From the NCBI RefSeq assembly GCF_002954245.1, contig NZ_PPTG01000045.1, positions 48,014-112,013 of the forward strand: a DNA stretch of 64,000 nucleotides, written 5' to 3'. The notes under the pieces are model-generated. The model made no database searches. It had not been told where the DNA came from and saw only the letters and a program-made list of their open reading frames with translations. Position numbers and translations under genes: made by a program. Positions 1 to 8,753 of this stretch are shown here, piece after piece (position 1 is the stretch's first letter; the number at the start of each line of letters is the position of its first letter). The DNA comes from Cryobacterium aureum. Lineage in GTDB: Bacteria > Actinomycetota > Actinomycetes > Actinomycetales > Microbacteriaceae.

Positions 1-442
1 GGTGTTCGCGACCGGCGCCAACCGCGGCGCCTCCTTCTTCGGCGATGCAGGCGACGTCGACGAATCAGCAGCCCTGCTCACCCTCGATGACGGCACCCTG
101 GTCACCGTGCAGGGCTCGCGCTACAACGGCGCAGGCTACGACGTGCGCATGGAACTGGCCGGCAGCCTCGGAAACCGTTCCGTCGGACTCGACGAGCGCG
201 TGCCGCTGACCAGCGCCGAGCCCGGCGTAAGCTTTCCCACCGAGTCCGCCTGGCCGAACTTTCAGGAACGATTCGCTCCGGCCTACGCGGCTGAGCTAGC
301 CCGATTCGTCACCGTCGCCGCCGGTGAGACCGTGAGCCCGTGCACCCCGCGGGATGCCCTTGAAGCGCTCTATATCGCCGAGGCTGCCGAACTGTCCCGC
401 GCCGAGGGCCGCCCCGTACGTCTCGACGAAGTCAAGCGGTGA
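1..442 (+). CDS. Gfo/Idh/MocA-family oxidoreductase, C-terminal part (5' end outside window)
   Basis: The frame is already open at base 2 and ends at TGA 440-442, so only the last ~146 residues are visible. They look like the C-terminal substrate-binding domain of Gfo/Idh/MocA NAD(P)-dependent dehydrogenases (inositol or sugar dehydrogenase type): a beta-rich stretch with VTVQGSRYNGAGYDVRMEL, then a helix FAPAYAAELARFV and the typical ending TPRDALEALYIAEAAELS. The N-terminal Rossmann fold is not in the window. The stop overlaps the GTG of the next gene (GTGA), which links it to a sugar isomerase and an ABC importer. A role in inositol or related polyol oxidation is inferred from these neighbours; the substrate is not provable from this fragment. 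Confidence 0.75.
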   Translation, partial: VFATGANRGASFFGDAGDVDESAALLTLDDGTLVTVQGSRYNGAGYDVRMELAGSLGNRSVGLDERVPLTSAEPGVSFPTESAWPNFQERFAPAYAAELARFVTVAAGETVSPCTPRDALEALYIAEAAELSRAEGRPVRLDEVKR

Positions 443-1341
443 CCGTGTCCGAGGCATCTGCCACCCTGCTGAGCCGCATCGCCGCCGCACCGATTTCCTG
501 GGGAGTGTGTGAGGTTCCCGGCTGGGGATTTCAACTCACCCCCGAGCGTGTCCTCGGAGAGATGCGTGACCTTGGCGTCGTGGCGACCGAGTTCGGCCCC
601 GACGGGTTCCTGCCGGTCAGCCCGAGTGACAGAGCGGCAACACTCTCCGACGCGGGTCTCAAGGCCGTCGGTGGGTTCGTGCCGATTGTGCTGCATGACG
701 CGGGCAGCGACCCAGTTCCGGTGATTGAAGCTGAACTCGACTCGTTCGTGGCGGCTGGGGCAACCCGGCTCGTACTGTCGGCAGACACCGGCCAGATCGG
801 CTATGACTCCCGGCCGACGCTAAGCGAGCAGCAATGGGCCACACTTCTGTCTAACCTGGATCGTCTGGTGCAAACGGCGGCCGCGCGTGGGGTGGTGGCA
901 TCCATTCACCCGCATGTCGGAACGATGATCGAATCGAGCGACGATGTCGCGCGGGTGTTGAACGGCTCTCACATTGGGCTCTGCCTTGACACCGGACACC
1001 TATTGATCGGCGGTACCGACCCGGTCGAACTGGCCAGGAGCAACGCCGCCCGGATAAGCCACGTACACCTCAAGGATGTGCGCCGTGACTTGGCCGAGCA
1101 GGTGCAGCGCAAGGACCTCAGCTACACCGACGCTGTGCGTCTGGGCATGTACACGACGCTCGGCACGGGCGACATCGACATTGCGACGATCGTTCGTTCG
1201 CTTGAGGCGGCCGGCTACGCCGGCTACTACGTTCTCGAACAGGACACGATCCTGACCGAGAACCCGCCCGTGGGCGAGGGTCCGCTCTCTGACGTGCGCG
1301 CCAGCATCGACTTCATCGCCGGTTTGGCGACTCCCCAATAA
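439..1341 (+). CDS. Sugar phosphate isomerase/epimerase-type TIM-barrel protein (IolE/IolH-like)
   Basis: A 300-residue xylose-isomerase-like TIM barrel (AP endonuclease 2 fold). The N-terminus carries APISWGVCEVPGWG, the opening typical of inosose dehydratase/isomerase-like proteins. Metal-ligand-like positions follow in order: the TEFGPDGFLP segment, SIHPHVGTMIE, CLDTGHLLIGG and HVHLKDVR. The GTG start overlaps the stop of the upstream dehydrogenase by 4 bases. Such pairs usually work on myo-inositol or rare sugars: the dehydrogenase makes a keto-sugar which this enzyme dehydrates or epimerises. The 50-base gap to the following lipoprotein suggests one transcript with the transporter. The exact reaction is an inference. 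Confidence 0.8.
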   Translation: MTVSEASATLLSRIAAAPISWGVCEVPGWGFQLTPERVLGEMRDLGVVATEFGPDGFLPVSPSDRAATLSDAGLKAVGGFVPIVLHDAGSDPVPVIEAELDSFVAAGATRLVLSADTGQIGYDSRPTLSEQQWATLLSNLDRLVQTAAARGVVASIHPHVGTMIESSDDVARVLNGSHIGLCLDTGHLLIGGTDPVELARSNAARISHVHLKDVRRDLAEQVQRKDLSYTDAVRLGMYTTLGTGDIDIATIVRSLEAAGYAGYYVLEQDTILTENPPVGEGPLSDVRASIDFIAGLATPQ

Positions 1342-1406
1342 CTTCTCACGACCTGCAGCACACACAGCACGGCACCATTCACAAGTATCCAATGGAGGAT
1401 CCACTA

Positions 1407-2378
1407 ATGAAGCTCACATCTCGCTGGATGGCGGCGCTCGTCGTCCTGCCGCTCGCCCTCACCGGCTGCACGGCCACCACGAACACGGTAGCCACCACCG
1501 ACGTCGCGACAGCCGGCGCCGAGGTCACGATCGCCGTCGTGACCCACGGCTCCCCGGGAGACACCTTCTGGGACGTGGTCAAGAGCGGCGCGGAGCAGGC
1601 CGGCAAGGATCTCGGCGCAACAGTCACCTACCAGGGCGACGGCGATCCGGTCAAGCAGAGCCAGCTCATCGACGCCGCCGTTGCGACTCACCCCGACGGT
1701 CTCATCGTCTCGATGGCTAACCCTGACGGCGTCAAGAACGCAGTGGAAAAGGCTATCGCCGCTGGCATCCCGGTCATCACGATCAACTCCGGCCTGGAGC
1801 AGTCCAAGGCATTCGGAGCGCAGACCCACGTGGGACAGAGTGAGTTCATCGCCGGTCAGGGCGCGGGGGAACAGCTCGCCGCTGCCGATGTCAGCAACGT
1901 CATCTGCGTCATCCACGAGGCAGGCAATAGCGGACTGGAAGAACGCTGCAGGGGTGCAGCTGACACCCTCGGCGGCAAAGTCACCAACGTTCAGGTCGAC
2001 GTCGCGAACGTCGCTGATGCTCAGAACACCATCAAGAGTAGTCTTCTGGCCGACTCGTCCATCGATGGCGTGCTCACGCTAAACCCGGGCGTCGCAGTTG
2101 CGGCGAGCCAGGCTATCGAAGAAGCGGCGAGTTCGGCAAAGCTCGCGACCTTCGATGTGTCCTCCGACGTCACGCAGCTCATCCTGGACGGCAAGATTCT
2201 GTTCGCCGTCGACCAGCAGCCCTACTCCCAGGGCTACCTACCGGTGACCTTCCTCACCCTGCAGGCTCGGAACGGCGACGTTGTCGGTGGCGGCATGCCG
2301 GTCTACTCCGGCCCCGGCTTCGTTACCAAGGACAACGCGGAGCAGGTCGCGAAGTTCGCGAAGAATGGAACGCGATGA
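1407..2378 (+). CDS. Sugar ABC transporter substrate-binding lipoprotein (RbsB-like)
   Basis: A periplasmic-binding-protein of the ribose/inositol class, 323 residues. The start chosen is ATG 1407, preceded by GGAGG at 1394-1398; an ATG at 1392 overlaps that ribosome site and is less likely. The N-terminus is a lipoprotein signal with lipobox LTGC (Cys at about residue 21), so the mature protein is tethered outside the membrane. Type I binding-protein features follow: VTHGSPGDTFWDVVKSGAEQA near the N-terminus, the hinge-proximal GLIVSMANPDGV, and FDVSSDVTQLILDGKILFAVDQQ late. It overlaps the permease start by 4 bases (ATGA) and is the capture component of this importer. Confidence 0.88.
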   Translation: MKLTSRWMAALVVLPLALTGCTATTNTVATTDVATAGAEVTIAVVTHGSPGDTFWDVVKSGAEQAGKDLGATVTYQGDGDPVKQSQLIDAAVATHPDGLIVSMANPDGVKNAVEKAIAAGIPVITINSGLEQSKAFGAQTHVGQSEFIAGQGAGEQLAAADVSNVICVIHEAGNSGLEERCRGAADTLGGKVTNVQVDVANVADAQNTIKSSLLADSSIDGVLTLNPGVAVAASQAIEEAASSAKLATFDVSSDVTQLILDGKILFAVDQQPYSQGYLPVTFLTLQARNGDVVGGGMPVYSGPGFVTKDNAEQVAKFAKNGTR

Positions 2379-3415
2379 CGCTCACCGCACCAGCGGTGAC
2401 CGATGAGCGGATCAAGCCAGCTGGTCTGGTCATCAAGCTGCTGCGCCGACCCGAGGTCGGCGCGGCGGTTGCCGCCCTCGCCATTTTCACCTTCTTCTCG
2501 GTCGCGACGCAGGCGTTTCTGACGCCTGCCGGCGTGGCCACCTGGCTCTACTCGGCTTCGCTGTTCGGCATCATGGCCGTCGCTGTGGCCCTGCTCATGA
2601 TCGGCGGGGAGTTCGACCTCTCCGCCGGTGCCATGGTCGGTACCACGGGCCTGATCGTCGGGATCGTCACGACCGAGTGGGGCGTCAATATCTGGCTCGC
2701 TCTCGTGATCGCCCTGGCGATTGCACTGGCCATCGGCGCCGCGAACGCCTTCGTGGTGATGAAGACGGGTCTACCGAGCTTCATCGTGACGCTGGCCACG
2801 TTCTTCATTCTCCAGGGGGTCAACCTCGCGGTTACGAAGATCATCACCGGCACGGTCTCAATTCAGGGTATGAGCGCCGTGCCGGGTTTCGATGCCGTCA
2901 AGGTGTTCTTCGGCTCCTCCTTCAACCTCTTGGGCATGAACGTGAAGGTGTCCATCATCTGGTGGATCGCCATCACTGCTCTCGCCACCTGGATTCTGCT
3001 GCGTACCCGCTCCGGAAACTGGATCTTCGCGGTCGGTGGCCAGATCACGAGCTCGCGCCAGGTGGGTGTGCCGGTCATGAAGGTCAAAATGGGCCTGTTC
3101 ATGACGACCGCTGGTGCCGGCTGGCTCGTCGGAATGCTCCAGTTGTTCGACGTGTCAACTGTGCAGGCCACGACCGGAATCGGCCAGGAATTCATCTATA
3201 TCATCTGTGCAGTGGTCGGCGGATGTCTGCTGACCGGCGGTTATGGATCGGCCATCGGCGCGGCCGTTGGCGCGTTGATCTACGGCATGACCCTGCAGGG
3301 CATCGTGTTCGCCCAGTGGGATAACAACTGGCTCAAGGCGTTCCTCGGCGGAATGCTGTTACTGGCCGTGCTCGTCAACCTATATGTACGCCGACAGGCA
3401 GGAGTCCGCTCATGA
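2375..3415 (+). CDS. Sugar ABC transporter permease (CUT2, RbsC-like)
   Basis: An integral membrane protein of 346 residues with about eight to ten hydrophobic segments. Motifs typical of CUT2 permeases are visible: a first membrane segment [22 protein letters not shown], the conserved [18 protein letters not shown] about 70-90 residues in, and the cytoplasmic coupling region [20 protein letters not shown]. It overlaps the binding-protein gene and the ATPase gene by 4 bases at each end, so the three are translationally coupled. It would form the membrane channel, probably as a homodimer, for the sugar or polyol captured by the upstream lipoprotein. Confidence 0.88.
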   Translation: MTLTAPAVTDERIKPAGLVIKLLRRPEVGAAVAALAIFTFFSVATQAFLTPAGVATWLYSASLFGIMAVAVALLMIGGEFDLSAGAMVGTTGLIVGIVTTEWGVNIWLALVIALAIALAIGAANAFVVMKTGLPSFIVTLATFFILQGVNLAVTKIITGTVSIQGMSAVPGFDAVKVFFGSSFNLLGMNVKVSIIWWIAITALATWILLRTRSGNWIFAVGGQITSSRQVGVPVMKVKMGLFMTTAGAGWLVGMLQLFDVSTVQATTGIGQEFIYIICAVVGGCLLTGGYGSAIGAAVGALIYGMTLQGIVFAQWDNNWLKAFLGGMLLLAVLVNLYVRRQAGVRS

Positions 3416-4209
3416 CGCACGCAGAGGCATCCGCTGCCCCGCCCATTCTCGAAGTTCGTGACATCGGTAAAACCTACGGTTCCATTCTGGCGCTGCAGGG
3501 CGTTTCGGCCTCAGTGGGGATCGGCGAGGTGCTCTGTGTGCTGGGAGACAACGGTGCCGGCAAGTCGACGTTCATCAAGATTCTGTCCGGGGCGCACGCG
3601 CACACCCAGGGAAAGCTTCTCGCCTACGGTGTCGAGCGCACCTTCGGCAGCCCACGCGAGGCGCTGGATCTGGGCATTGCGACGGTCTACCAGGACCTCG
3701 CGGTTGTTCCGTTGATGCCGGTGTGGCGCAACTTCTTTCTGGGCTCCGAGCTGACCCGTGGGTTCGGCCCGTTCAGCCAGCTGGACGTGAAGGGGATGCG
3801 CCGGATCACCAAGGAAGAGCTCGCCAAAATGGGTATCGACCTGCGCGATGTTGACCAGCCGATCGGTACCCTGTCGGGCGGTGAGCGCCAATCGGTGGCC
3901 ATCGCCAGAGCCGTGTACTTTGGCGCCAAGGTCGTCATTCTCGACGAGCCGACCTCTGCTCTGGGCGTCAAGCAGGCCGGTGTGGTGCTGAAATACATCG
4001 CGCAGGCCCGCGATCGCGGTCTGGGCGTGGTCTTCATCACGCACAACCCGCACCATGCTTATCCGGTCGGCGACCGGTTCCTGCTGCTGAAGCGTGGTAC
4101 CAGCCTCGGCGATTTCAAGAAGAGCGAGATCTCCATCGAAGAAATGACGAAGCTCATGGCTGGCGGAGCGGAACTCGACGCTCTGGCGCACGAGCTTGCG
4201 CGCGCCTGA
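3412..4209 (+). CDS. Sugar ABC transporter ATP-binding protein (single-domain CUT2 type)
   Basis: A 265-residue ABC ATPase. Walker A is GDNGAGKST, the signature is [14 protein letters not shown], Walker B is [12 protein letters not shown], and the switch histidine is in [11 protein letters not shown]. Most CUT2 ATPases (RbsA, MglA) are about 500 residues with two nucleotide-binding domains; this one is half-size, like the FrcA group, so a homodimer would power the permease. The C-terminal helical tail [20 protein letters not shown] is characteristic of these single-domain CUT2 ATPases. It is the last gene of the operon; a strong bidirectional hairpin follows 20 bases after the stop. Confidence 0.88.
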   Translation: MTHAEASAAPPILEVRDIGKTYGSILALQGVSASVGIGEVLCVLGDNGAGKSTFIKILSGAHAHTQGKLLAYGVERTFGSPREALDLGIATVYQDLAVVPLMPVWRNFFLGSELTRGFGPFSQLDVKGMRRITKEELAKMGIDLRDVDQPIGTLSGGERQSVAIARAVYFGAKVVILDEPTSALGVKQAGVVLKYIAQARDRGLGVVFITHNPHHAYPVGDRFLLLKRGTSLGDFKKSEISIEEMTKLMAGGAELDALAHELARA

Positions 4210-4230
4210 CCCAGCTACGGGCACGAAAAA

Positions 4231-4268
4231 GTCTGGCCGTCTGACCTTCCGGGGTCAGACGGCCAGAC
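4231..4268. terminator. Bidirectional rho-independent terminator between convergent genes
   Basis: A perfect 16-bp inverted repeat, GTCTGGCCGTCTGACC at 4231-4246 and its complement at 4253-4268, with a 6-base loop. An A-run (AAAAA) precedes it and TTTT follows closely (GCGTTTTA), so it can terminate transcription in both directions between the importer operon and the convergent GntR gene. Confidence 0.9.
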
Positions 4269-4274
4269 CGCGTT

Positions 4275-5039
4275 TTACTTTTCGACCAGGGTCACTTCGA
4301 AGGAGTAGAGGTCGGGACGGTAGCAGTGTTGGCCGAACTCAACCGCGCGACCGGAGTTGTCGAAGGCCGTGCGGTCCATGGTGAGCAGGGCCGAGTTCTT
4401 CTCGATTTCCAGCAGGGCGGACTCTTCGATGGTGGACTTGCGGGCCCCGATATGCTGGCGGGCCACGCGCATCGTCACGCCGCGCGAGCGCAGCACCTGA
4501 TACAGGCCGTGCGCGACGAGATCATTGGGTTCGATGCCGATGAACTCTTCGGGGAGCCAGTTTTCCATTACGGCGACGGGCACGTCGTCAGCCAGCCGCA
4601 CGCGGCGCAGGTGCAACGTTGGATTACCCTCGGCTACGCCGAGGCGCTCGGCAGTTTTCGCATCCGCTGGCTGGGATTCGAGCGTGAGCAGGTGTGTGGA
4701 CGGAACCTTGTGCGTGTTGGTGAGGTCGTCGTAGAGGCTGGTCAGCTCGACCTTGCGGGTAACCTGGCCGTGCACGACCTGCGTGCCGATGCCGCGACGA
4801 CGTACCAGCAGACCCTTGTCGACGATTTCCTGGATGGCGCGGCGCACTGTGGGGCGGCTGAGACCCAGTCGCTGGCCGAGCGCGACCTCGTTCTCCAGAC
4901 GTGACCCGGCGGGCAGTTCGCCGCTCAGGATGGCTTTTTCGATGCGCTGGGAAACTTGAAAATACAGCGGAATCGGGCCGGACCGTTGCAGATCCATGAA
5001 CATACCCATGGGCAGGGTTTTTTCGTCTTGCACGCTCAT
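4275..5039 (-). CDS. GntR-family (HutC/UTRA subfamily) transcriptional regulator
   Basis: A 254-residue repressor-type protein. Residues ~20-85 form the winged helix typical of GntR (PLYFQVSQRIEKAILSG, then ENEVALGQRLGLSRPTVRRAIQEIVDKGLLVRRRGIGTQVV, both segments only quoted in part by family convention), and ~105-250 are a UTRA effector domain ending in FGQHCYRPDLYSFEVTLVEK. UTRA domains usually bind a sugar phosphate or related small ligand. The ATG at 5039 is preceded by AAGGGG. It converges on the sugar importer operon and most likely controls it. Its own upstream region holds a palindrome and repeated half-sites suited to a GntR dimer, suggesting autoregulation. The effector cannot be deduced. 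Confidence 0.88.
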   Translation of the reverse strand: MSVQDEKTLPMGMFMDLQRSGPIPLYFQVSQRIEKAILSGELPAGSRLENEVALGQRLGLSRPTVRRAIQEIVDKGLLVRRRGIGTQVVHGQVTRKVELTSLYDDLTNTHKVPSTHLLTLESQPADAKTAERLGVAEGNPTLHLRRVRLADDVPVAVMENWLPEEFIGIEPNDLVAHGLYQVLRSRGVTMRVARQHIGARKSTIEESALLEIEKNSALLTMDRTAFDNSGRAVEFGQHCYRPDLYSFEVTLVEK

Positions 5040-5062
5040 GTGACCCCTTCGCTGACGAGTTA

Positions 5063-5126
5063 ACTGACAAGCTCAGGGCTTTGGCCAGTTGTCATGACAA
5101 TATCACGTCAAGTTTTCGTTGTCAGT
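5063..5126. promoter_or_regulatory. Candidate GntR operator cluster upstream of the regulator gene
   Basis: The 12-bp perfect palindrome TTGTCATGACAA lies at 5089-5100. On either side are half-sites ACTGACAA (5063-5070) and TTGTCAGT (5119-5126), mutually inverted and sharing the TGTCA core with the palindrome. GT(C)..(G)AC symmetry of this kind is usual for GntR/HutC operators. The cluster is in the 5' leader of the GntR gene. Assignment to this regulator is inference. Confidence 0.5.
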
Positions 5127-5129
5127 AGT

Positions 5130-6272
5130 TCAGTCACCGAGGCTGGCAACCGCGGCGACCGCTTCACGAACGGATGCCGCAGCCTCGGCCGCTTCCGCCG
5201 CGCTCGTACCGGCACCCAGCGTAAACCGCACCGCCGTCTGGGCCACGTCGGCGGGCAGGCCCATGGCGGTGAGCACGTGGGAGGGTTCGCTGCTTCCGGC
5301 CGCGCAGGCGGACCCGCTCGAACAGACGATGCCGCGCGCTTCGAGCTCCAGCAGAACCGCCTCACCGCTCGTGCCGGGGAACACGAACGACGCGGTGCCG
5401 GGCAGGCGCTCGGTGGGGTGGCCGGTGAGCCGGGCCGAGGGCGTATCGCGCAACACGGTGGCGATAAATTCATCGCGGAGGGCGCTGGTTCGCTGGGCGG
5501 CTTCGACGCGTTCCGCGCCGGCCAGGCGCAGCGCCACGGCCAGGGCCACAGCGCCGGCGACGTTCTCGGTGCCACTGCGTTTGCCGCGCTCCTGGCCGCC
5601 ACCGTGCAGCAACGGTTCGATCACCAGGCGACCGCGCAGAAAGAGCGCTCCGATACCGGGGGGAGCGCCGAGCTTGTGGCCGGAGAGGCTCAGCGCGTCC
5701 ACGCCGAGCGTCGTTACAGTGAGGTCGAGCCAGCCGCCGGCCTGCACCGCGTCGGTGTGGAACGGTACGCCAGCGGTGTGGGCGATGGCAGCGAGCTCCG
5801 TGACGGGTTGCACTGTGCCGACCTCGTTGTTGGCGTAGTGCACGGAAACGAGGGTGGTGTCGGGGCGGAGCGCGCGGGCGAGGTCTTCGGGGTCGACCCG
5901 GCCAGCAGCATCCACTGGCAGCAGGGTGATTTCAAAACCGTGCAGCCGGCGCAGGTAGTCGCAGGATTCGAGCGCGGCCTCGTGTTCGATCGGGGTGGTG
6001 ACGATGTGACGGCCGCGCTGGGCGCCGAGGGCGATTCCCTTGATGGCGAGGTTGTCGCTCTCGGTGCCGCCGCTCGTGAACACAACCTCTCCGGGGCGAC
6101 ATCCCAGCGATCGGGCCACGCTGGCGCGCGCCTGCAGCAGCGCGGCTGCCGCGGCCTCGCCGACCTGGTGGTGGCTCGACGGGTTGCCGAAGCCGCTCGT
6201 GAGCTGCGGCCACATGGCCTCAAGTGCCTCGCGGCGTACCGGGGTGGTCGCGGCGTTGTCCAGGTAGATCAT
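5130..6272 (-). CDS. Cysteine desulfurase, NifS/IscS type, in the NAD operon
   Basis: A 380-residue class V PLP enzyme that takes sulfur from cysteine as an enzyme persulfide. The PLP lysine is in SLSGHKLGAPPG (about residue 200) and the catalytic cysteine is in the loop SSGSACAAGSSEPSHVL (about residue 325); the start MIYLDNAATTPVRREALEAM is classic. It follows nadC by only 3 bases on the same strand and is the last gene of the NAD de novo operon. NadA holds a 4Fe-4S cluster, so the likely role is dedicated sulfur supply for NadA, as known for NifS-like proteins next to nad genes in other bacteria. It is distinct from the SufS of the SUF operon at 43069. Confidence 0.88.
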   Translation of the reverse strand: MIYLDNAATTPVRREALEAMWPQLTSGFGNPSSHHQVGEAAAAALLQARASVARSLGCRPGEVVFTSGGTESDNLAIKGIALGAQRGRHIVTTPIEHEAALESCDYLRRLHGFEITLLPVDAAGRVDPEDLARALRPDTTLVSVHYANNEVGTVQPVTELAAIAHTAGVPFHTDAVQAGGWLDLTVTTLGVDALSLSGHKLGAPPGIGALFLRGRLVIEPLLHGGGQERGKRSGTENVAGAVALAVALRLAGAERVEAAQRTSALRDEFIATVLRDTPSARLTGHPTERLPGTASFVFPGTSGEAVLLELEARGIVCSSGSACAAGSSEPSHVLTAMGLPADVAQTAVRFTLGAGTSAAEAAEAAASVREAVAAVASLGD

Positions 6273-6275
6273 GGT

Positions 6276-7154
6276 TCAGAGCGCGAACCCGGCCGGCGCG
6301 TTCACCCGAATGGCAATATCGAGGCCGAGGTCGAGGGAATGCACGCTGTGGGTGAGCGCTCCGACCGAGATGACATCGACACCGGATGCCGCAATGTGCC
6401 GCACCGTTTCCAGCGAGACGCCGCCGCTGGCCTCGACGATCGCTCGGCCGGCGACCTGCGTGACGCCTGTGAGCAGGTCTTCGGGGCTGAAGTTGTCGAG
6501 CATGATTGTGTCGATGCCGGCCGCGAGCACGTCCTCGATCTGGTCCAGCCGGTCGACCTCCACCTCGAAGTGGGTGGTGTGCGAGAGGCGGGCGCGTACG
6601 TCACGCAGCGCCTCGGTGAGGCCGAGCGGCCCGGCTGCGAGGATGGCGAGGTGGTTGTCCTTGGCCATGACGGTGTCGGAGAGGCTGAATCGGTGGTTGT
6701 GGCCGCCGCCGTCGCGCACGGCCTGCCGTTCCAGGGCGCGGAGGCCCGGCGTGGTCTTGCGGGTATCGACGATGCGGGCCGTGGTACCGGCAGTCTCGGC
6801 GACGTATCGGGCGGTCAGAGTGGCGATTCCGCTCATCCGCTGCACGAAGTTGAGACCGATACGCTCAGCTTGCAGGATGCCGCGGGCCGGGCCGGTCACC
6901 TCGGCCAGTGTTGCGCCCCGGGAGAAGTGGTCACCGTCGGCGACGAACTGGCGTACCTCGATGCGGGGGTCGGTGAGGCGGAATGCAGCGGCGAACACGG
7001 CGCTGCCGCTGTACACGCCCGGTTCGCGGGCCTCGAGCCTGGCGGTCGCGACGGCGTCCTCGGGAATGAGTACGGCCGAGGTGAGGTCGCCCCAGGGGGC
7101 GTCTTCGTCGAGGGCTGCCCGTACGACAACGTCGATGGAGTGATTGCTCAGCAT
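6276..7154 (-). CDS. nadC: Nicotinate-nucleotide pyrophosphorylase (carboxylating), quinolinate phosphoribosyltransferase
   Basis: 292 residues. It converts quinolinate and PRPP to nicotinate mononucleotide, releasing CO2, the third de novo NAD step. Family signatures are EDAPWGDLTSAVL near the N-terminus, ERIGLNFVQRMSGIATLTA, the phosphate/quinolinate-binding RKTTPGLRALERQAVRDGGG with HNHR, EVEVDRLDQIEDVL, and the late barrel motif ASGGVSLETVRHIAASGVD. Length is normal for the family (about 280-300). It overlaps the end of nadB by 7 bases and sits 3 bases before the cysteine desulfurase, so it is in the same operon. Confidence 0.95.
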   Translation of the reverse strand: MLSNHSIDVVVRAALDEDAPWGDLTSAVLIPEDAVATARLEAREPGVYSGSAVFAAAFRLTDPRIEVRQFVADGDHFSRGATLAEVTGPARGILQAERIGLNFVQRMSGIATLTARYVAETAGTTARIVDTRKTTPGLRALERQAVRDGGGHNHRFSLSDTVMAKDNHLAILAAGPLGLTEALRDVRARLSHTTHFEVEVDRLDQIEDVLAAGIDTIMLDNFSPEDLLTGVTQVAGRAIVEASGGVSLETVRHIAASGVDVISVGALTHSVHSLDLGLDIAIRVNAPAGFAL

Positions 7155-8752
7155 GCGATGGCCTCCTTGGCCGGAACGAGTTCGAGGGATTGCGAGCGTG
7201 CCTGTGAGCTGGACTGGGCCAGCTCGGGCTGGGTCTCGGTGAAGTCCGACCGGTAGTGCGCGCCGCGTGATTCCTCGCGGGCCAGAGCGGCGGTCACCAG
7301 CAGACGCGCGAGGTCGAGCAGGTTGCGGTCTTCGAGGGCGGCAACTGAGGTGCTGCTAGCGGCGGGTGACGACCACTCAGCGAGCGTAGCGGCGGCTGCG
7401 GCCAGGCCGAGGCCGGAGCGGTGCACTCCGGCGGAGTGCCAGAGCAAATGCTGCAGAGTGGGACGATCGACCAGCGTTGCGAGATCGCCTGATGGGGATC
7501 CTATGGCGGTCTCGTTGGGCAGGCCGTGGATCGAGATTGTCGAGATTTCGATCCGCGAGTGCGGAAGGGTGCCGGCTCGCCAGGGCTGGTCGAGGGCGCG
7601 CACTGCGCGGTCGGCGAAGACGGCGGCCTCGAGCAGCGAGTTGGAGGCGAGTCGGTTGGCGCCGTGAGCCCCGGTGCGGGCGACCTCGCCGACGGCGAAG
7701 AGGCCGGGCAGGGTGGTGCGAGCCCAGGCATCCGTTTCGACGCCGCCCATCCAGTAGTGCGCGGCCGGGGCCACCGGAATCGCCTCGGCCGCCCAGTCGA
7801 GGCCCGCAGTCCGGCAGGCGGCGGTGATGGTGGGAAAACGGGTTTCGAGTAGTTCATGCCCGAGACCGGTGGCGTCGAGCACTACCGGGGCTCCGTTCTG
7901 CCGTTCCATTTGGCGGGCGATAGCGCGGGCGACGACGTCGCGCGGGGCGAGTTCGGCGTCGGGGTGCTCGGCGAGCATGAAGCGCTCGCCGAGGGAGCCC
8001 CGCAGCACTGCGCCTTCGCCCCGCACCGCCTCCGACACGAGCGGCGTCCCCGGCACAGCGAGGGCGGTCGGGTGAAATTGGTAGAACTCCAGATCGGAAA
8101 CGGATGCCCCGGCCCGCCACGCCGCCGCCACCCCGTCGCCGGTGGCGACTGAGGGGTTGGTGGTGTGCTTGTAGAGGGCGCCGGCCCCGCCGGTGGCGAG
8201 GATCACAGCGTCGGCGTCGAGGTTTCGTTGAACTCCGTCGGGGCCGAGCACCCGAGCGCCGCGCACCGCGCCGTCGTCGGCGGTCAGCAGGTCGACCAGC
8301 ATGGTGTGTTCCCGCACCTCGATCGCGGTCCGGCGCCGCACGGTCGCCACGAGGGCAGCCTCGACGGCAGCGCCGGTGGCATCGCCTCCGGCGTGCACGA
8401 CTCGGGAGCGGGAGTGCGCAGCTTCAAGGCCCCGGGCTACGCCCGATTCATCTCGGTCGAAATCCACGCCAAAGCGGATGAGGTCGCGCACCCGCGCCGG
8501 ACCTTCTTCGCAGAGCACTCGCACCGCGGCCGGGTCGCAGAGTCCGGCGCCGGCGCGCAGGGTGTCGAGCACGTGCGCGTCGACCGAGTCGTCGAGAAAC
8601 AGGGCAGCGGCAATGCCTCCCTGCGCGTAGCGGGTATTGCTCTCCGAAAGCTGCGACTTGGTGACGAGCACCACGCGGTGGCCGGCATCCGCTGCCCGCA
8701 CCGCGGCCAGCAGGCCGCCGAGGCCGCTGCCGATGACGAGGATCGAGGCCAT
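7148..8752 (-). CDS. nadB: L-aspartate oxidase
   Basis: 534 residues. A flavoenzyme that oxidises L-aspartate to iminoaspartate, the first committed step to quinolinate. The dinucleotide-binding start SILVIGSGLGGLLAAVRAADAG is at residue 3, the substrate-loop NTRYAQGGIAAAL follows, with EFYQFHPTAL and the active-site motif near AAHYWMGGVETD, and the late FAD motif GANRLASNSLLEA. All are in the order known for fumarate-reductase/NadB flavoproteins. Its product is unstable and is passed to NadA, whose gene ends one base upstream. It overlaps nadC by 7 bases. Confidence 0.95.
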   Translation of the reverse strand: MASILVIGSGLGGLLAAVRAADAGHRVVLVTKSQLSESNTRYAQGGIAAALFLDDSVDAHVLDTLRAGAGLCDPAAVRVLCEEGPARVRDLIRFGVDFDRDESGVARGLEAAHSRSRVVHAGGDATGAAVEAALVATVRRRTAIEVREHTMLVDLLTADDGAVRGARVLGPDGVQRNLDADAVILATGGAGALYKHTTNPSVATGDGVAAAWRAGASVSDLEFYQFHPTALAVPGTPLVSEAVRGEGAVLRGSLGERFMLAEHPDAELAPRDVVARAIARQMERQNGAPVVLDATGLGHELLETRFPTITAACRTAGLDWAAEAIPVAPAAHYWMGGVETDAWARTTLPGLFAVGEVARTGAHGANRLASNSLLEAAVFADRAVRALDQPWRAGTLPHSRIEISTISIHGLPNETAIGSPSGDLATLVDRPTLQHLLWHSAGVHRSGLGLAAAAATLAEWSSPAASSTSVAALEDRNLLDLARLLVTAALAREESRGAHYRSDFTETQPELAQSSSQARSQSLELVPAKEAIAC

Positions 8753-8753
8753 G

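Noticed and set aside
5094..7256. A 720-codon open frame on the plus strand
   Set aside because: It runs antisense through the clear cysteine desulfurase and nadC genes; the translation is Gly/Arg/Glu-rich without domains, a usual artefact of high-GC codon bias.
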